A DNA stretch of 64,000 nt from Panaeolus papilionaceus (lineage: Eukaryota; Basidiomycota; Agaricomycetes; Agaricales): the NCBI GenBank assembly GCA_015501605.1, contig JADNRZ010000005.1:1550001-1614000 (forward strand), in the 5' to 3' direction. The notes under the pieces are model-generated. The model saw only the letters and a program-made list of their open reading frames with translations. It searched no databases and was not told the origin of the DNA. Positions 45,450 to 57,701 of the stretch are shown piece by piece (position 1 is the stretch's first letter; the number at the start of each line of letters is the position of its first letter). The position numbers and the translations under genes are program-made.

Positions 45450-46416
45450 CCGGAAGGGTTCGAAATTTAAAGCATACAAAATATCTGTATCGAATAGATA
45501 ACAATCAAAGTTTACCCCACGGCCAAACCATAGACCCCAGGTGAACAACTACTTTGAGTAACGAAGCCGAGTCGAGCTTCGAAATAGGCACTGCTCCCTT
45601 CGGCGAAGGAAGGGGAGATGCACAATCATGTCCCAATGACAAATCGCGAAGCCTCTTCCACCATTCTTTGCTTCGAAATCATGCCATGACTAGATCGCCT
45701 TATCTCTAACATGTATAATACTATTGTCCCTATCTCACTTTCGAGACCACGGAAGTTCTAATGCTTCGATATCGATGTCGTTAAGTGGCTCATTGGACTG
45801 AGATTTACCTTGGGTTGGTGTTTATGACAGGAGTAGCCGCCTTGTTATTCCGTGGATGTGTACACACAAGGGCTAGCTGTTCTCACACAGCCATGTGAGC
45901 AAGCGATCGAATCATCGACTGAGATTGAGACCTCCTCAAGGTGTACACATAGTGCTGTGTGGTCCAAATTTTTTACTGCACCACTGACACAAGGGATGGA
46001 TATTAAATAATTAGCCAATATTCAGTCCATACATTCGAGTGGACCACTAGGCCTTGATAAACGTTACAGTGACTACCAAAGTTATTGACCCAAATAAATT
46101 GAAATAATATAAAGTCATGCGCTTCGCAAGGCATGCTTGTGGGGTATATAACCTCTAAAACGTTCGAAATACAGTTTAGGACCTTAATATGTTATTTCAT
46201 TAAGGCGTGTGTGCCTTTACCATACGCTCGAAGCTCCTACTCGGTTTTTCATAATGCTTCGAAATTATCTGAAAGTACTACGGAATGAACCTTCTTGACA
46301 ATATACAATGAAGGCATATGAGGTTTCAGCGTGCTCTCATCCGTATAACAGGAAGTCTACGAATAGGCATACTTGGCATCCAGCAGCTCTCAACCGTGGT
46401 AGCGGTTTCGTTCGCC
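45450..46416. other. Intergenic within the lysozyme tandem pair
   Basis: Contains the duplicated promoter region of the decayed copy. No coding sequence. GTGTACACA occurs twice (near 45856 and 45940). Confidence 0.3.
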
Positions 46417-47205
46417 ATGTTTTGACCTATAATCCTCTTCACTTGCTCATTTCTCCCGTCCACATCGTTGTGCACAGTATCGATTCCTCGCAGCTTGTTT
46501 CCGTGGCCACCTACCAGAAGGAAAAAAGTCAGGGGTTTACCAAAGCCATAATTCGCGGTTACCAAGAGATTTGTGGTTCCGGAGGTTGTGTAGATCCCAA
46601 CTTCGTCCAAACGTACAAGAATGCTCGTGCTGCAGGCATCACCAACATCGATATGTACTGGTTCCCTTGCACAGGATCGGGAAACCCCTACAAATCATAC
46701 AAAACCCAGCTCTCTGAGATAGCTGCCGTATCCAAGGCTAGCTCCATGCTCATTGGTACTACCTGGATTGACTTCGAGAGGGACTCTATCTGTAACAATG
46801 TAAGTACTAAACTGGTATCCTTCCTGTCACCGTTGCCCTAATTACATTTTCACCATCAACTTCGGTGGAACTACGGTACCTCCGGCAACCTCTCACAAGC
46901 CAAAGCCATCAAATCTGCTGTCAAGGCGTCTGGCTTCAAATATGGCATTTATAACAGCCCAGGCGTATGTAGAACCGATTGTCAGTCCATATGAAACAGC
47001 AGTCTGACTCTTCGGCAACAGGAATGGGGCAACATCTTCGGTTCCAGAAGCGTTGTGGGGTAAGTTAGTTTATTTTTATTTCATTCAAGGCGTTAAAGAT
47101 ATATTAGATGGACCACCGCCGTTGAGCACCAATACACTGACGTATCTGCGTCTGGTATGTTCGACCTCAACGCCTTCGCAAACGAAATCCGGAGGGGCAG
47201 TGAGT
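46417..47205 (+). pseudogene. Decayed tandem copy of the GH25-like lysozyme
   Basis: Closely similar to the gene at 44526-45449 (IDSSQLVSVATYQKEKSQGF ... NARAAGITNIDMYWFPCTGS ... WNYGTSGNLSQAKAI ... TAVEHQYTDVSASGMFDLN) but carries several lesions. The aligned start ATG (46417) is followed almost at once by a TGA, so the signal peptide is out of frame. The acceptor of intron 1 reads CTTCGG instead of CAG before WNYG. The region from mid exon 3 to the end of exon 4 (PLWFANWN and the Gly-rich exon) is deleted, with a usable donor kept. The stop codon of the parent is lost. The long open frame at 46308-46841 is a by-product of the remaining exon 1. Confidence 0.85.
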
Positions 47206-48067
47206 GGTTTAGAGGAAGGTACTTAGCACGACATGCGAGGGTGATACATATATGCTTTTTACACGTGTATCAACGAATGGTATCTATATCCCTTTTATGA
47301 AACCTCACACTGGGCTCCAACGTCGTGGCTGGGCACTGCGAATGCCCATCAACATTTAGGCGCTTGACCCTGGTATGCAACACTATGTTGTCGATATCGA
47401 TAACGAAGAGTCCGGAAATTCAAGTCGCGCGTGCTCATATTCACTGAATTTGTGAGATTTAAGGGCTAGTACTTGTTATATTTTTTATCGCTGCGTCCAT
47501 CTCATCCCAAAGGGGGAAGACGGGAGAGCAAGGTTGCAGGTACTTTTAATCGGAGTTCAAATATTTGATAAAGCGCCAGCAGATGATCCTGGGCATTCTC
47601 GGAGTGTGGACAGCGTCAGTCAGGTCTGTACTCTTGCAGTGCGTTTTCATTGAGCTTCTAGGCAAAGCTTTGCATTGCATAGTCATTGCGCTGTATCTGA
47701 GGATGGGAGTCACGAATTGATATCCTTGTTTTATACCCTTGATAGAGGCGATGAGTGCATCAACAGGTTCAGGTTCAATGTCAACTTGAAATTTCTGATT
47801 ATGCTCTGCAGTTTCCAGGTTGATGAAGAATGGCCACAATCTCATAGGGTAGACAGTTTACCATTAGGCTGTGTACTTATCACAATTCATTGCGGCGTGA
47901 GGACGGAAGTAATCAACCCTTGACGTCTGATGGCCATGTCAGCTGTTATGACCCTGTTAGACCCTCCAGCACTGACATTCACTTTTGAGTGCTGAGACGT
48001 GGAAGTTGGGTCCCAGGATCGCCTGGATCGACCCCTCATCATCTTCTAAGAACAAAGCAAACACAAC
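47206..48067. other. Intergenic before cluster II
   Basis: 3' flank of the decayed lysozyme copy and promoter of the first cluster II gene. No feature seen. Confidence 0.35.
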
Positions 48068-49844
48068 ATGACCAGCTCGGCTCTGGTAATTCTGGACGAC
48101 GCGTCCGGACAAATCAAGTTCGGTGGAGGAGACTGGACTCTCAGTTCACTGGTGCAATGGTATCGAGGAACGTCGTATTACCCAGCTTTTGTGGATGGCA
48201 CGAAGAAGGGAGATCTTTATCTAAGCTTTGAAGGTGCGTTCACCACTGGCAGTTCAATCCTCCATGTTTTCGGTTTTTTGAAACTTCTTCGCAGGTACTT
48301 CCGCTGCCTTCATTGGCAACACACCAGATTCAAGATTCTCTCAGTCAGCTACAGTCAGCATCGACGGGAGCCCATCTTACAACATAACCTACAGGGACCC
48401 TACACCTCCTAGCTATGTCCAATGGTATCAAACCCCTACTCTGGATGACAAGGAGCATACCATTTCAATTGGTGGTATTGATGGGACGGCACTTGACATG
48501 GTCCTCATCAGCGTTGGCCCAAATACATCTCTCACAGGGGAAACACTTTTTGTTGACAATGAAGATGCTCAAATTGTTTATGATGGAAAATGGAAGGAGA
48601 ATTCTGATAGGTTTAACGCTGGACTATTACCGGATGGCAATGCGATTTTTAACTCGACGCATCAAAGCTCAACAGTCGGTGATACAGCGACATTTCGATT
48701 TACAGGTGCGCATCTTGGGTTCTTGGTTTCTTCTCTGATATTTATATATCACGAATCAAAGGGACATCTATATCGGTTTACGGGATTTTTTCATGGGCGA
48801 ACATTGGGTCCCTTATGGCGAGCTACTCATTAGATGGCACAATAGACCTTCAAACATATCCTGTCACCGCTTCCACTCCAAACTACATAAAAAATGACGG
48901 CGAAGCGTCCAATTTCCTTTTGTACTCTACGAGCGACCTTTCCCCCACCACGCATACCCTTACGATCACAATTACAGAATCACGGAATATTGCTTACAGG
49001 CTTGACTATATCACATATACTCCATCTTTCGCAAATCTGGCCTCCATGCCTACTCTCCCGCCACTCTCTATCACAACTTCTGGAAGTGTTCCCTCGTCTA
49101 GTTCTAATGTTGGTCCCGTCCATGCCAGAACTGCAAAGATTCTGGTGGGACCCATCGTTGGAGGCGTTTTGGGAGGCGTTCTTGTTGTCTTGTTGGTCAT
49201 TATCTTGCTGTGGCTGAGAAGAAGAAAGCAATTACGCGAATCTTATCGCGACGAAACAGAGCCAGCACGTACGTATAATTCCTCGGACATGCTGTTCATT
49301 TTCATTGATTAATAATCTTTTAGATCCCCCGGTGCAAGAGAGTTCAAGAGGAGTGATATATCCTTTTAACCCCTCCATGGAACAGGTTATGGTTCAGGAC
49401 CATGCATCTCAATATTTAGGTCCTGCTAGTGGGGACCCCCGCATGATCTACCCTTACACCCATCGAGACTCGTCGCATTCGAGGTCCACTTTCACTGACC
49501 CGAAAGGCTCTCGTGCAGGGCCTAGTTTTCAAGACACCTACAACTCATTTCACACTTCATCACCCGCTTTCTCTCCTGCCACACGCGATCCTGCGGCGGT
49601 GTCTCCTTACCTTCATATCAATACCGCTCATGTTCAAACCACCCCCGATCAAACGAAATCGCGAGGGGAAGCTGTGGGTGGACCCTCCCTTAGTCAGCTT
49701 CCATCACAAAATCGCGCATCATCATCGATAAATAGTATCGCATCATTAGGCGCCTCATCATTGCCGAACGAGCCTCAGAGTCCTCCAGCATATGATGCGT
49801 TATCATTATACCTTGAACACGACACACCACGACGGACATCGTAA
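48068..49844 (+). CDS. TJP family gene O: single-pass membrane protein with two beta-sandwich-like modules
   Basis: First of five plus-strand paralogues. Exons 48068-48233, 48295-48705, 48762-49268 and 49324-49844, all joined at phase 1, give 534 residues. It starts MTSSALVILDDASGQIKFGG directly in module 1, with no signal peptide. Module 1 is split by an intron at SFEG|TSAAFIGNTP and ends VLISVGPNTSLTG. Module 2 begins FVDNEDAQIVYDGKW, has the sequon NSTHQSS, is split at RFTG|TSISVYGIF, and ends LDYITYTPSF. A Ser linker, the helix at residues about 323-343 (GPIVGGVLGGVLVVLLVIIL) and WLRRRK come next, then a long Ser/Pro tail with VSPYL and PPAY (49783-49794). The pattern recalls galactose-binding-like jelly rolls. 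Ligand and function unknown. Confidence 0.85.
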
Positions 49845-50776
49845 TTATGAAATGTTATTATGTTATAGTCTAATCCTTGTACAAATATTCCAGTGTTATG
49901 TATAATTTGTGAAGTCGATGCTCAGTGTTCACGCTCGAGTTCCGTGTCTTGGGATTTATTTCACGACTGGAGACTCGTCAGTTCCACGGACTGACATTTG
50001 TTCAAGCAAGCCTTCATATTCACGTCGGTCGGTTGGAGGCAGTCAGGGATACATCATTCCCGAATACGGAAGATCTGATGATGCATCATGCAGCATCAAC
50101 GCCATCAAATGATACAAAACCTCTCCGAGGTGAGTCGAGTCGCCTTCCGTTTCATGTTCGCTCTTATGTTGTGCATGCACATCAATTTCTCTTGGTCGTT
50201 TTGGCTTAGAGCACCCAGTGACTTTTATAGACACGAATAGCTAGCCAGGGTTGGCAATCGCTGTCAACTTCAAGCACAAGCTAGCTTTTAGACCCGTCAG
50301 AAATGTGTCAGAGACCTTTTTCAAGTCGCATTATTTCGCAGAATCTCCTTTCGTTTTTCTATGTATATAAGTCCCTGATGCTTATTGGCCGAGATATGTA
50401 GGTCAGCGGACACGACTGCAAAGCGAAGATCGATGCTCAAAAGTTCCCCTGCCCAATGGCTAATTATGAGCCGTCAATCATGGGTCCCTAGACTTTACAT
50501 ATCTCCAATTGTTTGGGTGAGAGACGTCGGCGAAATCTCCGTTGCGACCTTCCAAATAACCAGGTTGATCAACACGTACTAGTGGTTGGTTTAGACAGAA
50601 CGCCTTAGACCTGTTATATCCCCCGAGATGTTTGCGAGATGTTTGACTCTCAAATCCTCACTGCCACATTCCCTAGGCCTGTAGTGCCCACCCTCGCCGT
50701 GGTATATATACATATTCGCGTTTCGACACATTCCTGATGCCTTCCCCTCATCCTTTCTGCACTTACCTTGTTCTTG
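49845..50776. other. Intergenic between TJP genes O and P
   Basis: 3' flank of O and promoter of P, including TATATATA at 50703-50710. No other gene. Confidence 0.35.
50703..50710 (+). promoter_or_regulatory. TATA-box candidate of TJP gene P
   Basis: TATATATA, 67 bases before the start codon at 50777. Confidence 0.4.
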
Positions 50777-52424
50777 ATGTCTACCGAGACTGGTATTGTC
50801 ATCCTTGATGATAGCGCCTCTAATATTACATTTGGTGAACGGCCATGGGATCCTGTCGAATTACCTCAGTGGTATAATGGGATTACTCAGTATCCTTCGT
50901 GGGCAGGCGACGTAAACACAAATCTTACCGCGAATTTCATTATGAGTTTTGAAGGTACGGCGTGCTTATCAACAATCTGGATCTTGTACTAACTATTCTC
51001 TGATTCAAGGCACATCGATTGCATTCATTGGGAATACACCCCTTCGTTCAACCTCCCAGACGGCAATGGTTAGCATTGACGGCGCCCCCCCATACGAAAG
51101 CGGCTTTGAGGATCCTAATCCACAGAGCTACGTACAATGGTATCAGTCACCAATGCTTCCCGATGGCCAGCATTCAATATCCATGTCACAATTGGGACCT
51201 GTCGCGCTGGACATCGCACTGGTCACTGTAGGCCCAAACACACCGCTGAGTGGGAGGACGCTCTTTATTGATAATGAGGACGCACAAATCGAATACTCAG
51301 GAAGATGGACACGAGGTACAGATAAGTTCATACCTGTTGGACTCCCAGATGGGTTTCCGGTTCGGAACACAACCCACCAAACGAGCAATGTCGGCGATAC
51401 TATGACGTTTAGGTTTACTGGTCAGTCCATCGGTTTTGTAGTATGGATACGAGCAACCTCAACAGTTTTAATTCTTTAGGCACCTCCGTTTCGATATACG
51501 GAATCTTTGACTGGGGTTTAATGGGGCGTTTAGGCGTGACATATAACCTCGATGGTTCAAGTGTACAGCGTTCTTACGTTGTTACTGAAGACTCGAAGGA
51601 GAGGACAACAGGCGAATGGTCCAACTTTGTCTACTTTTCGAAACAAGGCATGAATGACGGCCCACACATCCTTGTCGTCAGCATCACTGAGACCCTTAGC
51701 TTGAAGTACATGCTTGACTACATTACCTATGTCCCGTCGTTTCCAAACCTTTCCTCTCGACCCGATCTCAGCAATCTAACAATACCCGACACGTCAGGGA
51801 CCCCTAATCCTGTTCCAACATTTACTCCTTCTGGCGCCAATCTTCCTGCTGGATCTGGGTCTAATGCAAACCGAGGGGAAACACCTGTCGGGGCGATTGT
51901 TGGAGGTGTAATTGGGAGCTTGGCGTTGCTCTTTTTCTTATTCGTGTTCCTCTGGTTCAGACGAAATATACAATACATAAGTAAGTTTTCTCATCTGTCT
52001 TCTAATGAAAGTCCTGACCTTTAAACAAGAACAACGTGAAGAGGATCAACCTCATGTGGCCGAAGTAGGAATGTCAACGAATGTCTTTCGGTCGCCAGTG
52101 CAGACCTCCGATTTTCCCTCCCTCGTATCGCGAAGCGTTGGTGCTATTTCTCCATTCCCTTTTACACCTGTAGCACCACTGCACACCACAACCTCTGCTG
52201 GAATAAGGCCAGAATCGAAGCTCAGCCGGGTCTCAGCCCAAGAGGCAAGCAATATCGCGACGCAAAGCAATTTATCCCAAGCCATCTCCTCGAATTCGAA
52301 TTCACAACTGTCGTATGTCCCTGAGAGAGACAATGTCAGTGCGCCAGAGGTGACTTCCCCTCCGGCTTATGACCCTCATGTTCCCATTATATTGGATGCC
52401 CCCCGAGGGTTTACTCGACGTTGA
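50777..52424 (+). CDS. TJP family gene P: single-pass membrane protein with two beta-sandwich-like modules
   Basis: Exons 50777-50954, 51010-51420, 51480-51980 and 52030-52424 (all phase 1) close at 494 residues. It starts MSTETGIVILDDSASNITFG. Module 1 has the paired motifs QWYNGI and VQWYQSPMLPDGQHSI. Module 2 begins FIDNEDAQIEYSGRW, with sequon NTTHQTS, and ends MLDYITYVPSF. A linker rich in Pro, Ser and Gly leads to the helix VGAIVGGVIGSLALLFFLFV (about 332-354) and WFRRN. The tail holds PPAY (52359-52370) near its end. Exon 2 is 411 nt, the same as in O, Q and R. The absence of a signal peptide and the positive residues after the helix follow the family pattern. Confidence 0.87.
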
Positions 52425-53237
52425 GTATTGCTGTTAAAATATTCAGGTTTGCTTCTCGCATCATGTAGCTGAGGACTCTGTTTCTCATTAGCGTCGTGTT
52501 GTGTATAGTTATGCATAGAGGCAGTTTTGTATTTTTATTTTTTATACTATGTAGCATATCTACTGTTAGAGATACGAATGGGTATATGCAGGAGATGTCG
52601 GTCACGGCCTCCTGTCTCGAGGAGAGCTTCTACATAATGCGGTGCTCTTTATCTTAGGTACCCCATCTGTTGATAGGTCCTCAGCACAACTCGGTACATG
52701 AGTGAAACTAAACGACGAAACTCCTTGATCAAAGATAGGCAATTTGAAGGCAGGGCCTGTCGAACTAAGCAAGATTGGGAGGAGAAGATAACGCTAAAAA
52801 TAGATACTTAAGTTGCGGAACGAAGGAAGGTTCGTCTGATTACTCGCAGAACTTGGACTTGTCTAAATATAAAAAACCCCAATTATAAAAGTCGCCTCTG
52901 TATGTAGGAGCTCGAGCAAAATAATATCATGGCGTTCGAGCGCATTCGCAGAAGTAGGTCTGTGCTTCGAAGTGTTTTGATCAACAGCCATCAGGGATTC
53001 AGGGTCTCCAATATGTTTCATCTGCGGTCCCACACGGTGTCAGGATCCGGGCGAATGTTCCTTTTCGTCCAACTAATTGAATAGCAATGGTGTCGACAAA
53101 GCGGCTTCCGAGAGGTGACTCGAAAGTATGAAGCCAAGCGCCAGGTTGATGGCCATTCTATCATTCGCACTGCTACGTGCTCGGCGCTCAGCTGGAGCTG
53201 ATTCCTACTAGCTAAGACTCCAAATTGCAGATTGTCC
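52425..53237. other. Intergenic between TJP genes P and Q
   Basis: About 800 bases with no gene seen. Confidence 0.35.
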
Positions 53238-55064
53238 ATGGCGAGTGGTATTGTCATTCTCGACGATGCTTCAGGGCAAATTACATATAGCGGAGGCACT
53301 TGGACGTTGGCCAACGACATTCAATGGTACCAGGCGTCGTCCAACTGGCCTCAGTTCACGGATGGAGTTTCGCATTTTGGCTCTTTCGATTTGGCTTTTG
53401 AAGGTGCATTTTTTCCTCCATTAATGGCCCAGCTCTAGGCTCACCAAAAACACGGAACCCAGGTCGATCTATCGCGTTTATAGGAAACACGCCTCCAAAC
53501 GGGCTTTCACAAGAAGCAACCGTTAGCATCGACGGAGGGAGCACAACTACATTCGACTATGATGACCCTACACCTCAGACCTATATGCAGTGGTACCAGT
53601 CACCAACACTCTCGGATGGACGACATAGAATTTCTATAGGGCATTTAGCTGGGACGGCAATTGATATGGCTTTAATAACAATTGGACCCAACACCTCTCT
53701 CTCTGGAAAAACACTGTTGGTTGACGACGATGATTCTCAAATAACGTACTCTGGAAATTGGGCAAGAAACACGAAAAAATTCGACGCAGGTACACTACCG
53801 GATGGCTATCCCATCCGTGGTTCAACGCATCGAAGCTCCAATGTTGGGGACAGCCTGACCTTCCGCTTCACAGGTTTGCTTTGAATTATTCTTCACCGCT
53901 GCATAACAAACTCATCCACGAACAGGAACCTCAGCATCTGTATATGGAATCTTCAATTGGGGAAATACAGGCTCGCTGACAGCGACCTATACTCTTGACG
54001 GTAGTACGGATACGCAAGAGTACACAGTAAACTCGGACACTCCCTACCACGTTAGCAATTTTGGAGAGGCATCCAACTTTGTTTTCTTCCGTACTGGATC
54101 CCTACCAGCCGGTCCTCACACCCTCGTTATCACTATAACCCAGTCAGACAATGTTGCCTACAATTTCGACTACATCACATACACTCCCTCATTTTCCAAT
54201 CTCGCCTCAAGACCTGACCTTAGCTCCCTTCCTCTCCCTGGCTCACCATCTTCATCAGGATCAGCTAGCAATTCACCATCAGGCTCAAGTCCCCAGCAGA
54301 CATCCAATGGAGGTTCATCTGATTCTTCAGCCTCTGCTGTTTCTCCCGTTTCATCAGGTTCGTCCCAGAGCAGGACAGCATCAAATCCAAATGCCTCTCA
54401 AGGCTCCAATGCCTCCTCTGGTTCAAGTATTGCCGCAGGAACCCAGCCAGGACCTACAATCAACGGGGCAGCTTTGGGTGTATCCGATGGCGAGCGCTCG
54501 CAGACTCCTGTTGGTGCCATTGTCGGCGGAGTTCTGGGTGGGCTGGCTCTTGTAATATTTTTCTTTGTGCTCCTGTTTCTCAGAAGACGTGGACGGAGTA
54601 ACCGTCAAAACAGTTATGGTAAGTCAAGCCACACATCTTCGGATCAGGCATTGATTTTGCGCGCTCGCTTTGTAGTACCACCGAGCGACATGAGGCAGAC
54701 GTCGAGCCCTATTTCAGAGCAGATCTCACCAAATTCAAGTACTTTCTCCCCAGGAGGCAACTCCAGCAGCTCCGGACTCAGCCCCTTCCATGCTTCCCCT
54801 TCGATGGGCCACTTGGCTAAAGGCATGCAGAGCTATTTACCGCCACTGCGTCCAAATACTCGAAGTGCAACAGATAGCAACGCATCTCAAATGGGATCAA
54901 GTCCCGGAGCCCCCTCAGATGTCGGATCCAGCCAACATATTATGGAAGTTGACGCAGGACCGGTTACTTGGCCACCCGCATATTATACCATTCCGGGTAA
55001 TGCAAGAAGCAGGACCTCGGAAGCTCAGAACGCAAATCCTTTCAATGAGAAGCCCGCCGTTTAG
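53238..55064 (+). CDS. TJP family gene Q: single-pass membrane protein with extended Ser/Gly-rich stalk
   Basis: Exons 53238-53403, 53463-53873, 53926-54618 and 54676-55064 (all phase 1) close at 552 residues, the longest in the window. It starts MASGIVILDDASGQITYSGG. Both modules are intact (MQWYQSPTLSDGRHRI; LVDDDDSQITYSGNW; FDYITYTPSF). The sequon seen before HQSS in most relatives is GSTHRSS here. The linker between module 2 and the helix is about 60 residues longer than in O, P and R and is almost entirely Ser, Gly, Ala, Pro and Asn, an expanded stalk. The helix is VGAIVGGVLGGLALVIFFFV, followed by LRRRGR. The tail carries PPAY (54972-54983). Internal Ser/Gly repeats suggest length variation between strains. 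Confidence 0.87.
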
Positions 55065-55347
55065 CCTCTATGGACTTCCGTTTCGATCATTTTGGGGCGC
55101 TTTAGCTTGGTTGGAGCTAGGAGGGTTATCTCGGGTCACATTCAACTATACCTTATGCATTTGTAATATACATCTCATAAATATATATCACTCATAAAAG
55201 GGTATACATATTCATGCAAAGCAAGTTAGATCTAGTCCGAAAAAATTAAGGAAACATAGGGATGTACAAATAAGATAGACGGCTCCAGAATATGCCCATG
55301 ATCCCGGAAGAACAGACTAATGGCATCTCAATGCTTGACACTAAGCA
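55065..55347. other. Convergent intergenic space
   Basis: 3' flanks of gene Q and of the minus-strand Cys-rich gene. Nothing else seen. Confidence 0.3.
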
Positions 55348-56155
55348 TTAGGACTTGAATAGTAAGATATAGCAAACCAGGAGTAGATGAGAAACTTTAA
55401 CTGCGATACCAAATGCTACAAAGTGATCCGATATGGGGTCAACGGTTACGGTGGATATCTGGTCAGTGAGGCTGCTTTGTTGCGGATTGTTGTTCTCAGA
55501 GGGGACAGCGATTGGTGATAATTCAGGATGATTCTTCACGCAAGTGTCGTTAAATCCTAATACAGCCCTTGTAAGTGTAGCAAAACGAGGTAGAGTAGGC
55601 AAGGACATTTGAAGAAAGTAAAAAAACGTACCAGCTGCGACTTTGTCAATAATGCCCGCGAGGCCCAACTTTGTAGTTTTCCTCAGATGAGGCATTGCAC
55701 AATAAAAACATTGTTGGATAAGCTCTTGTTGTTTTTTTGAACAAATGCACGAATCCGCGCCCTTGCATGCCTATAGAAATGGTTTGGTTAGATGGAAAAG
55801 TAATGATGGGTCCACTTACTCTTGTAAATGTCGACCATTCTTCGCATTTCTTCAAGCACTGACCAGTACATATGTTAGACTAGAACTTGATGTCCTTGCC
55901 CCCATAATACTCAACATACGCTTTCAGGAATCTGCGGGACAGTTTTGAAAGACTGGAGTATAGATCCTCTGTAGGATCTCGCAACAGATGTATAAGAGCG
56001 AAATGCCCAATGTCCTACATAAAGAACGTAATAAGTATTTGAATTGTCCCTGTTTTCGGGTCGCGAAGCTCAGGATTGCATTGCCATTCACCAGGAAGAA
56101 GAATGAATGTTGAGATAAATATCCAGGCAATAAAGACGTGCTCGGATAACTGCAT
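55348..56155 (-). CDS. Small secreted Cys-rich protein, probably GPI-anchored
   Basis: ATG at 56155 begins a signal peptide (MQLSEHVFIAWIFISTFILL) and CNPELRDPKTGTIQ. Further exons read CLKKCEEWSTFTR, then (after intron GTAAGT...CTATAG) ACKGADSCICSKKQQELIQQ with CFYC, then (after GTACGT...TATTAG) GFNDTCVKNHPELSPIAV. A polar region and a hydrophobic C-terminus (LLLVCYILLFKS) complete it. Spaced cysteines between a signal peptide and a C-terminal hydrophobic tail are typical of agaricomycete secreted GPI-type proteins of unknown function. The middle exon between about 55900 and 56040 could not be fixed: GTATGT...GTCAG before CLKKC is clear, the join to exon 1 is not. The gene interrupts cluster II on the opposite strand. 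Confidence 0.55.
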
Positions 56156-57701
56156 CGGCGACGTTACCAAAACAATTTCATAACTCGAGGTCGGTGTTGA
56201 AAGCAAATTCGAACCGAAAGACGGTGATGAGGAAGGAGGATCAGATTCAAAGCCCTGGCGAGTACTTGTTGGCGAAGGCCGTCGCTTCGCACGGCGGTAC
56301 GAGTCCAAGGGCAAAAGTTTTTAAATGGTTACACACACGCGTGACGCCATCAACTGGGGCTATTAATGGAGATGCACAAGCATAAACTATGTCTGAATCG
56401 ATACAATTATGGGTGCATAAATTTACTATTGAGCGGCCTGCTGCATGATGCATGGGACTTGATTCACTGATGCAAAACCTGCTAATGAACTTGTTTACTA
56501 TTCATGAGGCAGCCAATCATGTCAGAAGTTGTCACGGCAGGGACGAATATGAAACTCTAACAGACAGTAAATTAACGAAGGCGACTGAGCTCTTGATAAT
56601 ACTGATAGCTAAGAAAAGTGGCCTGGAGATGCTGTTCAAAATTTTATTCAAAACTGTCCAAATTTAAAATGGGCGACAATATCTTTGGTGACAAATGTTG
56701 CGAGTCTGCTATGGCTTTGGAGCGTTAACTCAAAGGTATTGTGATTATGTAAAAACACATTAAATAATATGTTAGTTAAAAAAGAGATAGCATGATGATG
56801 AGTGGCAATGCTTGTCGACGTTGGTGAGCTGTCCACATTGAATGAAAAATGGGGTGGCAAGCTTGGCTTCAATGGAGGGTTATCAAGAAGGACTGCACAA
56901 GCTGCGAAGAAGCATCTAAAGAAAGGGTTTCGGGAGGCATGGGCATCTAAAATTCGCACGGCTCGCAGAGCGGGGGACGGTTCGGCATATACCGTTCGCA
57001 CGGCTCGCAGAAGCGTTACAAAAACTGGACAATAAAACTCGTCCTATAAATAGGACTCGTAACCTGTCGCCCGTCGTACCAGCAATCTTCACACGGTACA
57101 CATAATGTTAGCCATCAAACTCTCGACGCAACTTTCTTGGTCTCCATCATCATTATTTCTGCTTCAATCCAAATCTTTTATTTTACCTGCGCATTACAGC
57201 ATTCAAAAATTACCGAATTATCTCATTAAAACAACATCTATTTTCCATTCAGTCTCGCTTCTGAATCTTTAGGGTCTTGTGGTTGTCTCGACTCTTCAAG
57301 TACTGAGACCTCAGCTAATTTAGTGACACATCGTCCGCGCGGACAAGCTATCTGCTTTGGCTGTTATTGGCTGTTTATTTATGGATTCCTAACCTTAGCA
57401 CTACTTATGCCTCTCCACGTTTTCAGGATTCTTGAACATGTTCTTCGTTCTCGGATAAACCACTATGTATGAAATCTGCTCGGTGTCATCTGACGACACT
57501 TCCAAAGCCTTCCGTTGTATGATTCCCGGGCCGCCTCAACGCACCTTGTCTTCTCAACCAGCGAGGGTGCAATTTCTCGTGACAGTAGAAGAGATGATTT
57601 GCTACGTAGGTGCCGCTCCAGTAGCTATTTGAAGTCAAACCACTCTGCCAACTTGCAGTTCAAACTCGTAACATTCAACTGCAACAACATCTTTTCTCAA
57701 A
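56156..57701. other. Intergenic, 1.5 kb, with short direct repeat
   Basis: No gene seen. Contains the 17-bp direct repeat listed separately and a TATAAATA near 57045. Confidence 0.35.
56953..57011. repeat. 17-bp direct repeat around a small palindrome
   Basis: TTCGCACGGCTCGCAGA occurs at 56953-56969 and 56995-57011. The spacer contains ACGGT...ACCGT as an inverted pair. Confidence 0.7.

Noticed and set aside
46308..46841. 177-codon frame as an intact lysozyme gene
   Set aside because: Its N-terminal part is out-of-frame promoter sequence, and later exons show lost splice sites and a deletion, so it is a pseudogene.
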